Of a stretch of DNA of 64,000 nucleotides, positions 32,621 to 41,724 are shown piece by piece. A program made the translations under genes and the position numbers. Source of the DNA: Chryseobacterium mucoviscidosis (GTDB taxonomy: Bacteria; Bacteroidota; Bacteroidia; Flavobacteriales; Weeksellaceae); the NCBI RefSeq assembly GCF_002177115.1, contig NZ_MVAG01000147.1:124001-188000 (forward strand), in the 5' to 3' direction. Under the pieces are notes generated by a model. It did not search any database and was not told the origin of the DNA. It worked only from the letters and a program-made list of their open reading frames with translations. Position 1 is the first letter of the stretch; each line of letters opens with the position of its first letter.

Positions 32621-33925
32621 ATGGACCAAGCACCTAAAGAACTGTTTGTAGGAGTTATTAATCCTTATGCACTAACTGAAGCTATCACCGGAAGAACATT
32701 CGACTGGAAAGACGCAAAATCGTACCAGATTCTTGAAGAAACACTGGAAACCAATTACGCAGAACTGTTTGACATTAAATTTAATTCTCCTTTGTATGCC
32801 GGACTGCAACTTAACAGCGACAACACTGTAAAAGTTATGAAATCTGATGATATTAAAATAAGAGCTGCAGATAAGCTGGAAACTGTAAATCTTTCGAATA
32901 TTAAAACACTCAATGATCTTTCAGGTACCGGAATAAAAGACTTGAACAGCATCGCTGTAAAAAATGCCAGATTAGACAAAGGCGATGTAAAAGTGGTACT
33001 GAATATCCCAAAGCTGAATAACACCATCAGCAATAAAGTACTCTCCCCTTCTATTAAAAATATCATTTTCGGGATGGGAAATGCAAACGGATGGACTCCT
33101 GCAGGAACTTCATGGAGCGACAGAGGAAATTTCTTCAATGACGTAACGGAGTATAATGACCCGATTCAGGGGGCAGTAGCCAACTGTTATTTTATTGCTG
33201 CCATTTCTGCTATTGCATGGGCAGATCCTTATACTATTCAGCATAAAGTGAGAGCCACCGGAACGGGAGAAACAGACCGTACCAATGCCATTCAGTTTTT
33301 CACGAAAGGCGGAGGAAAAGATGCGGCAACAAGACTTGTGGAAGTTACTGATAATACCATTATTAACTCTTCCAACAACAATCCTGTATATTGCAGAAGC
33401 AACGATGCGGGAGAAATCTGGCCGGCTGTTTATGAAAAAGCATTTGCCAAATGGATCACGAATGTAAATGACGATAAACCGGATATTTCTAAAACGGCTT
33501 TCGGAGATCCTGCAAAAGCTGTTGCACAACTTACGAACAAAACACCGTATTATTATTACACTTCACCGAGAACTGCGCTTGATCTTTTTGGCGTTGTAAG
33601 AGAAAACTCAATGAGCTGCAAGACCATTAATCCGATGGTTGCATGGACGTATGGATCAGGAAAAGATTATACCGGATCTAATATCGTTGGAAATCATGCT
33701 TATACGGTTTTAGGATGGTCTACTTTCAATGGAAAGAACTATATTATACTGAGAAATCCGTGGGGAGTTACCGAACCGAATGGTTTGAATTCTTATCAGG
33801 GACTTATCAGCTTTTTCGACGGAAGCTTCTGGAGACCGATTAACATGATTGGAAACGACGGCGTTTTCGCACTGGAAATCAATTCCTTTAAAAATTATTT
33901 TGAAGCTTTAGCTGTTACGAAATAG
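32621..33925 (+). CDS. Calpain-like (C2) cysteine protease
   Basis: A 434-residue protein. Residues 1-150 are a variable N-terminal part without a signal peptide. The protease core follows: Cys189 in QGAVANCYFIA, His359 in NHAYTVLGW and Asn379 in ILRNPWG. This is the Cys-His-Asn triad of family C2 (calpain-like) with the GAxxNC spacing normal. The small gene just upstream may encode its inhibitor. Calcium dependence is not evident. Confidence 0.87.
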   Translation: MDQAPKELFVGVINPYALTEAITGRTFDWKDAKSYQILEETLETNYAELFDIKFNSPLYAGLQLNSDNTVKVMKSDDIKIRAADKLETVNLSNIKTLNDLSGTGIKDLNSIAVKNARLDKGDVKVVLNIPKLNNTISNKVLSPSIKNIIFGMGNANGWTPAGTSWSDRGNFFNDVTEYNDPIQGAVANCYFIAAISAIAWADPYTIQHKVRATGTGETDRTNAIQFFTKGGGKDAATRLVEVTDNTIINSSNNNPVYCRSNDAGEIWPAVYEKAFAKWITNVNDDKPDISKTAFGDPAKAVAQLTNKTPYYYYTSPRTALDLFGVVRENSMSCKTINPMVAWTYGSGKDYTGSNIVGNHAYTVLGWSTFNGKNYIILRNPWGVTEPNGLNSYQGLISFFDGSFWRPINMIGNDGVFALEINSFKNYFEALAVTK

Positions 33926-33963
33926 AGAAAAATTCACCTTTTTATTAACCAACCCTTCACTTC

Positions 33964-33997
33964 AGCTTTCACAGATTTCGGTCTGTGGAAGCTTTTA
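33964..33997. terminator. Bidirectional terminator
   Basis: AGCTTTCACAGA pairs with TCTGTGGAAGCT (one wobble) across TTTCGG, between the convergent protease and sulfurtransferase genes. Confidence 0.75.
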
Positions 33998-34831
33998 TAT
34001 TTCTGTGGCAATTTCTTTCCCTTCTCTCCTGCTCCATTCGCTCCATGATCCTACATACAGATTCGGGATTTTAAAGCCTGCGTAATCCAAAGCGAGAATG
34101 GTATGACAGGCCGTTACTCCGGAACCACAGTGAATGATGAGATTTTCGGGCTTTCCTTCAAGCAATTTTAAATATTTTTCTCTTAAAATTTCTGGTGAAA
34201 GGAAGTTTCCGTTTTCATCAAGATTTTCAGAAAAAGGAATATTAATTGCTCCGGGAATATGTCCTGCAACGAGATCAATCGGCTCAGATTCGCCTCTGTA
34301 ACGGTATGAATCTCTTACATCTATAACCGTCGATGATTGTTTTGTTAATTCATTTTCAACAGTTTCCAGATCTGAGACAGGAAGAAGCCAGCTTTCTTTA
34401 TGAATCAATTCAGCCTTTTCGAAAGATTCTTCGCCGAAAGAAAATTCAACCCCTTCTTTTTCAGCATTCTGAAATCCGCCATCCAGAACCTGAACGTTTT
34501 CAAAACCGAAAGCTTTCAGCATCCACCAAGTTCTTGCAGCAGCGTTTGATCCGTTTTTATCATCGTAAATAACAATATGGTTATTTTCTGAAATTCCAAG
34601 ATGGGAAAGTGTTTCTGCAAATTTTTTAATTTCCGGAAGTGGGTGTCTTCCTCCAAAAGCAGCGTTCTCACCGATTTCAGCAAGATCTTTATCCAGATCA
34701 ATAAATCTCGCTCCTTTAATATGTTTATTCAGATAATTTTGATAAACATCTTTTCCTGCTCTTGCATCAAGAATGATAAGATTTTCTGTTGGAAGATTTT
34801 TTAGTTCTGAAGGTGAGATGATTGGTAACAT
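33995..34831 (-). CDS. sseA: Two-domain sulfurtransferase
   Basis: A 278-residue protein with two rhodanese domains. The C-terminal one carries Cys235 in HCGSGVTACHTI; the CGSGVT loop is that of 3-mercaptopyruvate sulfurtransferases, as opposed to the CRxGxT loop of thiosulfate enzymes. The N-terminal domain is inactive, as is normal. It moves sulfane sulfur to cyanide or thiols in the cytoplasm. The symbol rests on the loop. Confidence 0.82.
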   Translation of the reverse strand: MLPIISPSELKNLPTENLIILDARAGKDVYQNYLNKHIKGARFIDLDKDLAEIGENAAFGGRHPLPEIKKFAETLSHLGISENNHIVIYDDKNGSNAAARTWWMLKAFGFENVQVLDGGFQNAEKEGVEFSFGEESFEKAELIHKESWLLPVSDLETVENELTKQSSTVIDVRDSYRYRGESEPIDLVAGHIPGAINIPFSENLDENGNFLSPEILREKYLKLLEGKPENLIIHCGSGVTACHTILALDYAGFKIPNLYVGSWSEWSRREGKEIATEI

Positions 34832-34880
34832 TTTTTGCTTGGTTTAAATTAATATTGTAGAAGTTTTCAACAAAAATAAA

Positions 34881-34901
34881 ACCGCAGAAAATTTCTACGG
34901 T
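34881..34901 (-). terminator. osmC-like gene terminator
   Basis: ACCGCAGAAA pairs with TTTCTACGGT with one mismatch. On the minus strand a T-rich stretch follows. Confidence 0.6.
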
Positions 34902-34909
34902 CTATTATT

Positions 34910-35311
34910 TTATTGATAAATGAAAATCATTGTCTGTACCAAATCCGGATGAAGGCTTTTCGCAACCGGACAATTATGCGCTGTTTCTTCTATAAAAGCT
35001 TTTTCTTTGTCGGAATAAGAATTCGGAAACACAAAATTGCAAACAATTTCGCCGATTCTTCTTGGTTCGCCTTTCATAATCTTTTGAAGATTACAATAAG
35101 CACCATCAATGTTAATCTTTTTTTCTTTGCCTAAAATCGCAATGGTTGTAAGTGCACATTCTGCCAGAGAAGTTGCACACAAATCTGTGGGAGAAAATTT
35201 TTCACCTTTTCCGTGATTATCTGTCGGCGCATCGCTTTCAATAAGAGTTCCGGATTGTAAATGCTCTGCTGAACATCTCAAATCTCCAATATATGTAATT
35301 TTTGAAGTCAT
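34910..35311 (-). CDS. OsmC-family peroxiredoxin-like protein
   Basis: A 133-residue OsmC/YhfA-like protein. The redox cysteines are placed as in the family: the first in FSPTDLCATSLAECAL and the second in HNCPVAKSLHPDL near the C-terminus. It reduces organic hydroperoxides, or in the YhfA branch has a less clear role. It lies between the sulfurtransferase and mvaB on the minus strand but with gaps, so operon membership is uncertain. Confidence 0.82.
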   Translation of the reverse strand: MTSKITYIGDLRCSAEHLQSGTLIESDAPTDNHGKGEKFSPTDLCATSLAECALTTIAILGKEKKINIDGAYCNLQKIMKGEPRRIGEIVCNFVFPNSYSDKEKAFIEETAHNCPVAKSLHPDLVQTMIFIYQ

Positions 35312-35339
35312 ACTAATTAATAATAAAAGAAAACTTGTC

Positions 35340-36188
35340 TCAAAAATGAAAAATATCTTTCGCTTTGTTATAAGAACTTTCGAAGTTCAGCAGATTGAGT
35401 TTATGGTCTGCTTTTTCTACGCTCATAAAGTTGATCACCTGTTCGGTCGGCATATTTCCCACCAGATCATCTTTCGCCATCGGACAGCCTCCGATTCCTT
35501 TAATGGCACTGTCGAATCTCGTACATCCCTGATCGTAAGCGGCTTTCAGTTTAGCATAAGAATCTTCATAACGGTTATGGAAATGTGCTCCAAAATTAAT
35601 TTCAGGATATTTTGAAGGAATTTTTCCGAACAAAAGAGAAATGGTTTCCGGCGTTGCCACTCCCGTTGTATCAGAAAGTAAGATCTCTTTAACGCCAATT
35701 TCAGAAAATCGCTGAGCCCAGAAATCTACCTCTTCCCACTTCCACATTTCGCCGTAAGGATTTCCAAAAGCCATTGAAAAATAAATGTTTAACTGTCTGT
35801 TTTCATTTTTTACCAGTTCCAGCATTTTAATAATCTCCTGAAAAGCTTCTTCCTGATTTTTATTCGTATTTCTATGCTGAAAAGTTTCGGAAATGGAAAA
35901 CGGAAAGCCGATAATGTCTACCGACTGATGTTTTAATGCTTTTTCAGCTCCTCTGTAATTGGCAACAATCGCAGAAACTTTGGTATTGGATCGGGATTTA
36001 TCGATGTTTTCCGCCACCTCATCAGAATCTGCCATTTGCGGAATTGCTTTCGGAGAAACAAAACTCAGACAGTCCAGAACATCAAAACCCACATCCATAA
36101 GAGAATTGATGTAATCTATTTTTTTATCAGTCGGGATGAATTCTCCCCACCCCTGCATTGCATCACGCGGACATTCTGTAAGAAACAT
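35340..36188 (-). CDS. mvaB: Hydroxymethylglutaryl-CoA lyase
   Basis: A 282-residue TIM-barrel enzyme of the HMGL-like family. The N-terminal ECPRDAMQGW bears the catalytic Arg and Asp; HFHNRYED gives the metal histidines; GIGGCPMAKDDLVGNMPTE is the signature loop with the catalytic cysteine. It splits HMG-CoA to acetyl-CoA and acetoacetate in leucine breakdown. The size fits. It starts very close to the N-terminal motif, as is normal. Confidence 0.9.
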   Translation of the reverse strand: MFLTECPRDAMQGWGEFIPTDKKIDYINSLMDVGFDVLDCLSFVSPKAIPQMADSDEVAENIDKSRSNTKVSAIVANYRGAEKALKHQSVDIIGFPFSISETFQHRNTNKNQEEAFQEIIKMLELVKNENRQLNIYFSMAFGNPYGEMWKWEEVDFWAQRFSEIGVKEILLSDTTGVATPETISLLFGKIPSKYPEINFGAHFHNRYEDSYAKLKAAYDQGCTRFDSAIKGIGGCPMAKDDLVGNMPTEQVINFMSVEKADHKLNLLNFESSYNKAKDIFHF

Positions 36189-36378
36189 TTTTAACGTTTA
36201 GGTTTTCTCAAATATAATAAAACTAAACAAGTTTATCTAAGATTAAAACAAAGCAATCATTACTTTGATTTTCAGCATTTTATATCATATTAATAATCTC
36301 AACAGCTTCTATTCGGTCACAAATAAATTATTCTGAGCATCAAATTTGCTAACTTTACAGGAAATTTATACCAATATA

Positions 36379-37626
36379 ATGAGCGCAATAGAATTCAGCC
36401 CTTTGTGGAAAGAAAAGCTACTGAACCGTTTTCTTAATTACGTAAAAATCTATTCAACCAGCGACGCAGAAAGCGAAACCACTCCTTCTACAGAAAGACA
36501 GTGGAATATCGCCAACTACATCACGGAAGAACTGAAAACGATAGGTCTTGAAAATGTATCGATCGATGAAAATGGTTATATCATGGGATACGTTCCTTCT
36601 AATCTTGAGAATAATGACAAACCGACCATCGGATTTATTTCGCATTACGATACTTCACCGGATTTCAGCGGAGAGAATGTAAAACCGCAGGTTTGGGAAA
36701 ATTATGACGGAGGAGATCTGGTTTTGAATCAGGCAACAGGATTTACTTTATCGCCATCAAAATTTGAAAGTTTAAAAAAATATATCGGTCAGACCTTAAT
36801 TACCACAGACGGAAATACCCTTCTTGGAGCCGATGATAAAGCAGGTTGTGCAGAAATTGTAACGGCTGCGGAATATTTAATGGCTCATCCGGAAATCAAG
36901 CACGGAAGAATCGCGGTTGGATTTACGCCTGATGAAGAAATCGGAAGAGGAGCACATAAGTTTGATGTGGCAAAATTCGGGGCTGAATTTGCCTACACGA
37001 TGGACGGCGGAGAAGTTGGCGAACTGGAATATGAAAACTTCAACGCGGCTGGAGCAGTGGTAAAAATCCATGGATTGAGCGTTCATCCGGGTTATGCGTA
37101 CGGAAAAATGATTAACGCCGCTTTACTGGCTTCTGAATTTGCACAAATGCTTCCTGCCAATGAAACCCCTGCAACGACTAAAGGTTTTGACGGTTTTTAT
37201 CATTTAATGGACTTAAATGCAGATATTTCTGAAGCTAAATTGCAATACATCATTCGTGATCACGATGCTGTTAAATTTGAGGCAAGAAAGAAATTCATGG
37301 AAGAAAAAGTAGCTGAGTTTAATAAGAAACACGGTGAAGGAACTGCCGAAATCGAAATTAAAGAGCAGTACAGAAACATGAAGCAGCAGTTTGAAGGAAA
37401 AATGCACATCGTAGATCTTGCCGCAGCAGCGATGAAGGAAGCAGGAATCGAACCAAAGATTAAAGCAATCCGCGGAGGAACAGATGGAGCGCAGTTATCT
37501 TACATGGGACTTCCTTGTCCGAATATTTTTGCAGGAGGAATCAATTTCCACGGACCGTATGAATATGTTGCACTGGAAAGTATGGAGAAAGCGATGGAAG
37601 TGATTCTGAATATTGCGAAGGCTTAA
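36379..37626 (+). CDS. pepT: Peptidase T (tripeptidase)
   Basis: A 415-residue M20-family metallopeptidase. The two-zinc site is visible: GFISHYDTSPDF, LGADDKAGCAEI, and TPDEEIGRGAHKFD, followed by the C-terminal RGGTDGAQLSYMGLPCPN. Peptidase T trims N-terminal residues from tripeptides. The ATG at 36379 is chosen over TTG-type starts further up because MSAIEFSPLWKEKLLNRFL begins the family's normal N-terminus. A terminator follows. Confidence 0.93.
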   Translation: MSAIEFSPLWKEKLLNRFLNYVKIYSTSDAESETTPSTERQWNIANYITEELKTIGLENVSIDENGYIMGYVPSNLENNDKPTIGFISHYDTSPDFSGENVKPQVWENYDGGDLVLNQATGFTLSPSKFESLKKYIGQTLITTDGNTLLGADDKAGCAEIVTAAEYLMAHPEIKHGRIAVGFTPDEEIGRGAHKFDVAKFGAEFAYTMDGGEVGELEYENFNAAGAVVKIHGLSVHPGYAYGKMINAALLASEFAQMLPANETPATTKGFDGFYHLMDLNADISEAKLQYIIRDHDAVKFEARKKFMEEKVAEFNKKHGEGTAEIEIKEQYRNMKQQFEGKMHIVDLAAAAMKEAGIEPKIKAIRGGTDGAQLSYMGLPCPNIFAGGINFHGPYEYVALESMEKAMEVILNIAKA

Positions 37627-37645
37627 AAATCTTATTTATATAACT

Positions 37646-37669
37646 AATCCGGCTTTGTTAAGCCGGATT
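37646..37669 (+). terminator. pepT terminator
   Basis: AATCCGGCTT and its perfect complement, loop TGTT, followed by a T-run. Confidence 0.88.
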
Positions 37670-38031
37670 TTTTATAACATCTTTAGCAAATCTTTCCTTA
37701 CATGCTCCAAATCTTGAAAAATTCTCTCTACCTTCATTTACCAACTAAAATTTCTTTCAACATAAGTATTTTCAAAAATATTCCAGGGAATACTGCCTGC
37801 ATTTTTTAGAATTATATTGTTCTTTTTATGAACAAAAATTTTTATTAATCCTCCCGCATGATGATAGCCGTTTAAAACAATAGCAGTGGCTTCACAATAT
37901 TTAAGTCCTCTTCACACTACAAATTTTTTGCATTTAATACTTCTATGATTCCTCATTACTAAATCATTCTGAATTTTTTATACATTATTGGTCTGATTTT
38001 TGTTGAAAAAACGAAAAAAACATTCTTATAA
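37670..38031. other. Gap between pepT and the Lys-rich gene
   Basis: No intact gene lies here. It is mostly occupied by the decayed minus-strand frame (37672-37956). No clear TAnnTTTG promoter was found for the plus-strand gene that follows. Confidence 0.6.
37672..37956 (-). pseudogene. Decayed gene with in-frame TGA (unknown family)
   Basis: Minus strand. From ATG at 37954-37956 the frame reads MRNHRSIKCKKFVV, then TGA at 37912-37914, then continues in the same frame for 57 codons (RGLKYCEATAIVLNGYHHAG to NFSW, TAA at 37738-37740). Directly after, at 37672-37737, a further ATG reads 21 codons (MKVERIFQDLEHVRKDLLKM). The amino-acid content looks like real protein. A TGG to TGA change would restore a 72-codon ORF, but the family is not recognised. 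Confidence 0.4.
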
Positions 38032-38319
38032 ATGAAAAAGAGATTATTTTCAGCAGCATTGATTCTTTTATTGGGAATCGGAGTATCTGCACAAAAAACA
38101 AATTCTGTAAAGCAAGAGGTAAAAAAAGATGCCAAAAAAGTAGGAACCGCTGTTAAAGACGGCGCCGAATGGACCGGCAAAACCGCAGAAAAAGGTTATG
38201 ATGCTACCAAAAAAGGCGTTAAAAATGCAGCAAAATGGACAAAAAAAACGGCTAAAAAAGGTGCAGATGCGGTAGACAAATCCTACCAGAATGTAAAAGC
38301 AGACATTAAGAAAGATTAA
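38032..38319 (+). CDS. Secreted Lys/Ala-rich repeat protein
   Basis: A 95-residue exported protein: signal peptide to about residue 21 (GVSAQ), then a helical stretch with three repeats of about 15 residues (GAEWTGKTAEKGYDATKKG, NAAKWTKKTAKKGADAVDK). The composition recalls histone-H1-like or YtxH-like surface proteins. No cysteine, no catalytic motif. A terminator follows, so it is a single-gene unit. Confidence 0.75.
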   Translation: MKKRLFSAALILLLGIGVSAQKTNSVKQEVKKDAKKVGTAVKDGAEWTGKTAEKGYDATKKGVKNAAKWTKKTAKKGADAVDKSYQNVKADIKKD

Positions 38320-38327
38320 TTACTAAG

Positions 38328-38353
38328 AAAACCACCGCTATTGCAGTGGTTTT
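38328..38353 (+). terminator. Terminator of the Lys-rich gene
   Basis: An imperfect stem (8 pairs, one mismatch, two more pairs) with loop TATT and a T-run, 9 bases past the stop. Confidence 0.7.
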
Positions 38354-38377
38354 TTAATATCTAAACAGTAAAATTAT

Positions 38378-39439
38378 CTATCCTTGCTGATTTCCCAGAA
38401 AAGCGTCCCAACCCTGCGCTGTTAAAGCAACCAGTTGATTAGAACCTCTCGCCACCATAAAATTTCCGTCTTCTTTTTCAACGGCATGACCAATGATGGT
38501 AAAATCCGGGTGGTTTTTAATTTTATCAAAATCATTTGGCGAAATCGTGAATAATAATTCATAATCCTCTCCTCCGCTTAAAGCAGCCATCACAGGATTT
38601 AAATTGAATTCATCCGCTGTTGTAATCGTCAAATTATCCATCGGAATTTTTTCTTCATACAATCTGAATCCTACTTTCGACTGATCTGAAAGGTGAAGAA
38701 TTTCAGAAGCCAGACCGTCAGAAACATCAATCATAGAAGTTGGCTTGATATCCAGTTGTTCTAAAATCCCTTTTACATCGGTTCTTGCTTCGGGCTTCAA
38801 CTGTCTTTCCAGAATATAATCGTAGCCTTCCATTTCCGGCTGCATATTCGGATCGGCTAAGAAAACAGCGTGTTCTCTTTCCAGAATCTGAAGTCCCATA
38901 TAAGCGCCGCCTAAATCTCCGGTTACTACCAAAAGATCGTTTGGTTTTGCCGTACTTCTTTTCACAATATGCTCATCATTCTCCATCCCGATTGCGGTAA
39001 TACTCATTACCAAACCGGCATTAGAACTCGTTGTATCTCCGCCAATTAAGTCCACTTTGTATCTCGCGCAAGCGGTCTGAATTCCGGAATAGATTTCTTC
39101 CAGAGCTTCCACCGGAAAACGGTTGGAAACGGCAAGAGAAACCAAAATCTGAGTGGGCGTTGCATTCATTGCTGCAATATCACTGAGATTTACAACAACC
39201 GCTTTATAGCCTAAGTGTTTCAAAGGCACATATCCCAGATTGAAATGAACACCCTCCGCCAAAACATCTGTTGTAAGAACCACTTTCTTATTTCCGGGAT
39301 TAATTAATGCCGCATCATCTCCCACTCCAAGCTCCGAAGATTCGTTGGATAGAGGAAAATGCTCCGTTAAATGTTTAATTAAACCAAATTCTCCCAGTTT
39401 GGAAATTGGCGTTAATTCTGGATCTTTATCTTCAAACAT
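38378..39439 (-). CDS. thiL: Thiamine-monophosphate kinase
   Basis: A 353-residue ATP-grasp-like AIR-synthase-fold enzyme. Motifs of ThiL are present: ELGVGDDAALI near residue 37, TTDVLAEGVHF near 57, NLSDIAAMNATP near 83, and VSDGLASEILHLSDQS near 238. It makes thiamine diphosphate from the monophosphate. It is on the minus strand, with the thioesterase gene next upstream. Confidence 0.92.
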   Translation of the reverse strand: MFEDKDPELTPISKLGEFGLIKHLTEHFPLSNESSELGVGDDAALINPGNKKVVLTTDVLAEGVHFNLGYVPLKHLGYKAVVVNLSDIAAMNATPTQILVSLAVSNRFPVEALEEIYSGIQTACARYKVDLIGGDTTSSNAGLVMSITAIGMENDEHIVKRSTAKPNDLLVVTGDLGGAYMGLQILEREHAVFLADPNMQPEMEGYDYILERQLKPEARTDVKGILEQLDIKPTSMIDVSDGLASEILHLSDQSKVGFRLYEEKIPMDNLTITTADEFNLNPVMAALSGGEDYELLFTISPNDFDKIKNHPDFTIIGHAVEKEDGNFMVARGSNQLVALTAQGWDAFLGNQQG

Positions 39440-39468
39440 AAATTAAAATATCATTGATGATTAATAAC

Positions 39469-39504
39469 TGATAAATGATGTCTAAAATCAGGCATCATTT
39501 ATCA
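39469..39504. repeat. 12-base inverted repeat
   Basis: TGATAAATGATG and its complement with a 12-base loop, just past the thioesterase stop. It could end that transcript but lacks a T-run. Confidence 0.5.
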
Positions 39505-39512
39505 ATTATCAT

Positions 39513-40007
39513 TTATTTAGTAAATACTGCCGGATCAACATTTTCCGGACGGAAAGGAAGTTTTTTGAAATCTTCTCTTGTTAAAATTACCGTTTCCGGA
39601 GATTTATATTTGTTCATGGCTTCCACCACATCATCAGGCGGCGTGGTCATTTTTCTCAGCATCATATCGATCCAGACTCCGGTTGCTTCTGCAGTGGCAC
39701 AATGTTCTCCGTCGGTTGTGTAAAATTTATGTACAAAACGGTAAATAGAACAGTCTTCTGCACAGCCGTCAATTTCAAGACTTACAATCACCGTCTGGTC
39801 TGCAAATATTTCTTTGAAGAAAGAAAATCTTTCGTGCATGATTACCGGACCGATTCCCCATCGGCTCATTTGGGTAACGCCCATTTTTTCCTGCTTCATA
39901 AAAGCCATTCTGGTTTGCGCACAATACTGTACGTAAGATGAATTTGCCAGATGTTTGTTGGCATCAAGATCGCTCCAGCGAACTTCGAATGTATGGTAGA
40001 ATTTCAT
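39513..40007 (-). CDS. Acyl-CoA thioesterase (hotdog fold)
   Basis: A 164-residue hotdog protein of the 4HBT class: FEVRWSDLDANKHLANSSYV at the N-terminus with Asp16 as the likely catalytic acid (WSDLD), and GVWIDMM near the end. It hydrolyses acyl-CoA or acyl-ACP. Substrate not known. Same strand as thiL, 73 bases apart. Confidence 0.82.
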   Translation of the reverse strand: MKFYHTFEVRWSDLDANKHLANSSYVQYCAQTRMAFMKQEKMGVTQMSRWGIGPVIMHERFSFFKEIFADQTVIVSLEIDGCAEDCSIYRFVHKFYTTDGEHCATAEATGVWIDMMLRKMTTPPDDVVEAMNKYKSPETVILTREDFKKLPFRPENVDPAVFTK

Positions 40008-40183
40008 TTACTTTTTGTTTTAAAATATAAATTGTGTGATTTTTTATCACAAAAATCATTTTTTGTAGTCAATAATTTCACTGTAAAAATGAAAAATTAT
40101 ATTCTTCAAAATTACTCAAATAAGATGGTTTATAAAAATTGTAGTTTTGCAAAAGTAATCTCGAGCATAAGATTAAAAGTATT

Positions 40184-41386
40184 ATGAAACAAATTATCAT
40201 TATCGGAGGTGGCGCGGCAGGATTTTTCGCAGCATCGAATCTGGACGAAACAAAATATAAAATTACCATTCTCGAGCAGAATTCAGATGTTCTTCAGAAA
40301 GTAAAAATTTCGGGAGGAGGACGCTGCAATGTGACTCATGCCTGTTTTGATCCCAGAGAACTGGTACAGTTTTATCCCCGCGGAAACAAGGAATTGTTGA
40401 GTGTTTTCACCAAATTTCAGCCGGGAGACACGATGGATTGGTTTGAGCAGAGAAATGTTACGTTAAAAATAGAAAATGATAACCGTGTTTTTCCGGAAAG
40501 CAATTCTTCGCAGACGATAATCAATACTTTTCTACATGAAATTCAGCAGAAAAATGTTGAAGTGAAAACCAAATGTTCTGTAAAAGAAATTGAAAAATCA
40601 GGCGAAAAATATATTGTTAAGACCAGTTTAGGTGATTTTGAAGCTGATTTTATCATTTATACAACCGGAAGCTCGCCAAAATCTTTGAAAATGATCGAAA
40701 ATTTGGGTCATAAAATTATTGATCTGGTTCCGTCGCTTTTTACTTTTAACATTAAAGATGATTTGCTGAAAGATTTAGCCGGAACAAGCTTTGAAATGGC
40801 AGAAACTTCCATTCCGAAACTGAAAACCGAAGAAAGCGGACCTTTACTGATTACGCATTGGGGACTTTCGGGACCTGCAATTCTGAAAATTTCAGCTTGG
40901 GAAGCGATCAATCTGGCGAAAGTAAAATACAATTTTGAAATTGAGATAAATTTTATCTCAAAAGATATTGATGATGCGGAAGAATTATTTCTAAACTTCA
41001 AACAATCGAATCCAAAGAAAACCATCGGACAATCAAAGATTTTTGATATCACCAATCGATTCTGGCAGAGAATTCTGGAGGTTTCAAAAGTGGATCTGAA
41101 TAAACAGGTTGCCCAGATTTCAGGAAAAGAAATGCAGACCATTCTTGAAAATCTATGCAAAAAGAAATTTAATGTCACTGGAAAATCGACTTTCAAAGAT
41201 GAATTTGTAACGGCGGGAGGCTTTGATTTAAAGGAAATTAACTTTAAAAACATGTCTTCGAAAATTTTGCCTAACTTTTACGTTGCCGGAGAAGTGCTGA
41301 ATATTGATGCGGTAACCGGCGGATTTAATTTTCAGGCGTGTTGGAGTGAAGCGTGGCTGATTGCGCAGGATTTGAATCTGAAATAA
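40184..41386 (+). CDS. HI0933/YhiN-like flavoprotein
   Basis: A 400-residue FAD protein: the dinucleotide fold IIIGGGAAGFFAASN at the start, then ISGGGRCNVTHACFDP with the family signature, and the C-terminal GEVLNIDAVTGGFNFQACWSE, which closes the FAD site. This is the HI0933/aminoacetone-oxidase-like family of unknown reaction. A single-gene unit followed by repeats. Confidence 0.87.
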   Translation: MKQIIIIGGGAAGFFAASNLDETKYKITILEQNSDVLQKVKISGGGRCNVTHACFDPRELVQFYPRGNKELLSVFTKFQPGDTMDWFEQRNVTLKIENDNRVFPESNSSQTIINTFLHEIQQKNVEVKTKCSVKEIEKSGEKYIVKTSLGDFEADFIIYTTGSSPKSLKMIENLGHKIIDLVPSLFTFNIKDDLLKDLAGTSFEMAETSIPKLKTEESGPLLITHWGLSGPAILKISAWEAINLAKVKYNFEIEINFISKDIDDAEELFLNFKQSNPKKTIGQSKIFDITNRFWQRILEVSKVDLNKQVAQISGKEMQTILENLCKKKFNVTGKSTFKDEFVTAGGFDLKEINFKNMSSKILPNFYVAGEVLNIDAVTGGFNFQACWSEAWLIAQDLNLK

Positions 41387-41724
41387 TAATTTAAACACAA
41401 ATTACACGAATTATTTGTGGTCATTTGTGAGAAATTGGTGACATTAGTGTTTAGATTAAAACACGAATTGCACGAATCTTTTTCACTAATAACACAAATT
41501 ATTTGTGACCATTTATGGAAAATTTGTGACATTAGCATTTAACTTTGAACACAAATTAAGCGGATACTTTCACGAAAAACACAAATTATTTGTGGACATT
41601 TGTGAGAAATTGGTGACATTGGTGTTTAGATAAAAACGAATTGCACGAATCTTTTTTCACTAATTACACAAATTATTGTGATCAATTGTGAGAAATTTGT
41701 GATATTAGTGTTTAAAAACAAAAA
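41387..41724. repeat. Tandem degenerate repeat (about 85-bp unit)
   Basis: The gap of about 340 bases holds about four degenerate copies of a unit starting AAACAC(G/A)AATT and ending ATTAGTGTTTA, with inner ACACAAATTATTTGTG and GAGAAATTGGTGACATT. Copies begin near 41394, 41459, 41544 and 41630. The unit ends are inverted (AAACAC, GTGTTT), so each copy could fold. No gene is visible. Confidence 0.7.
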
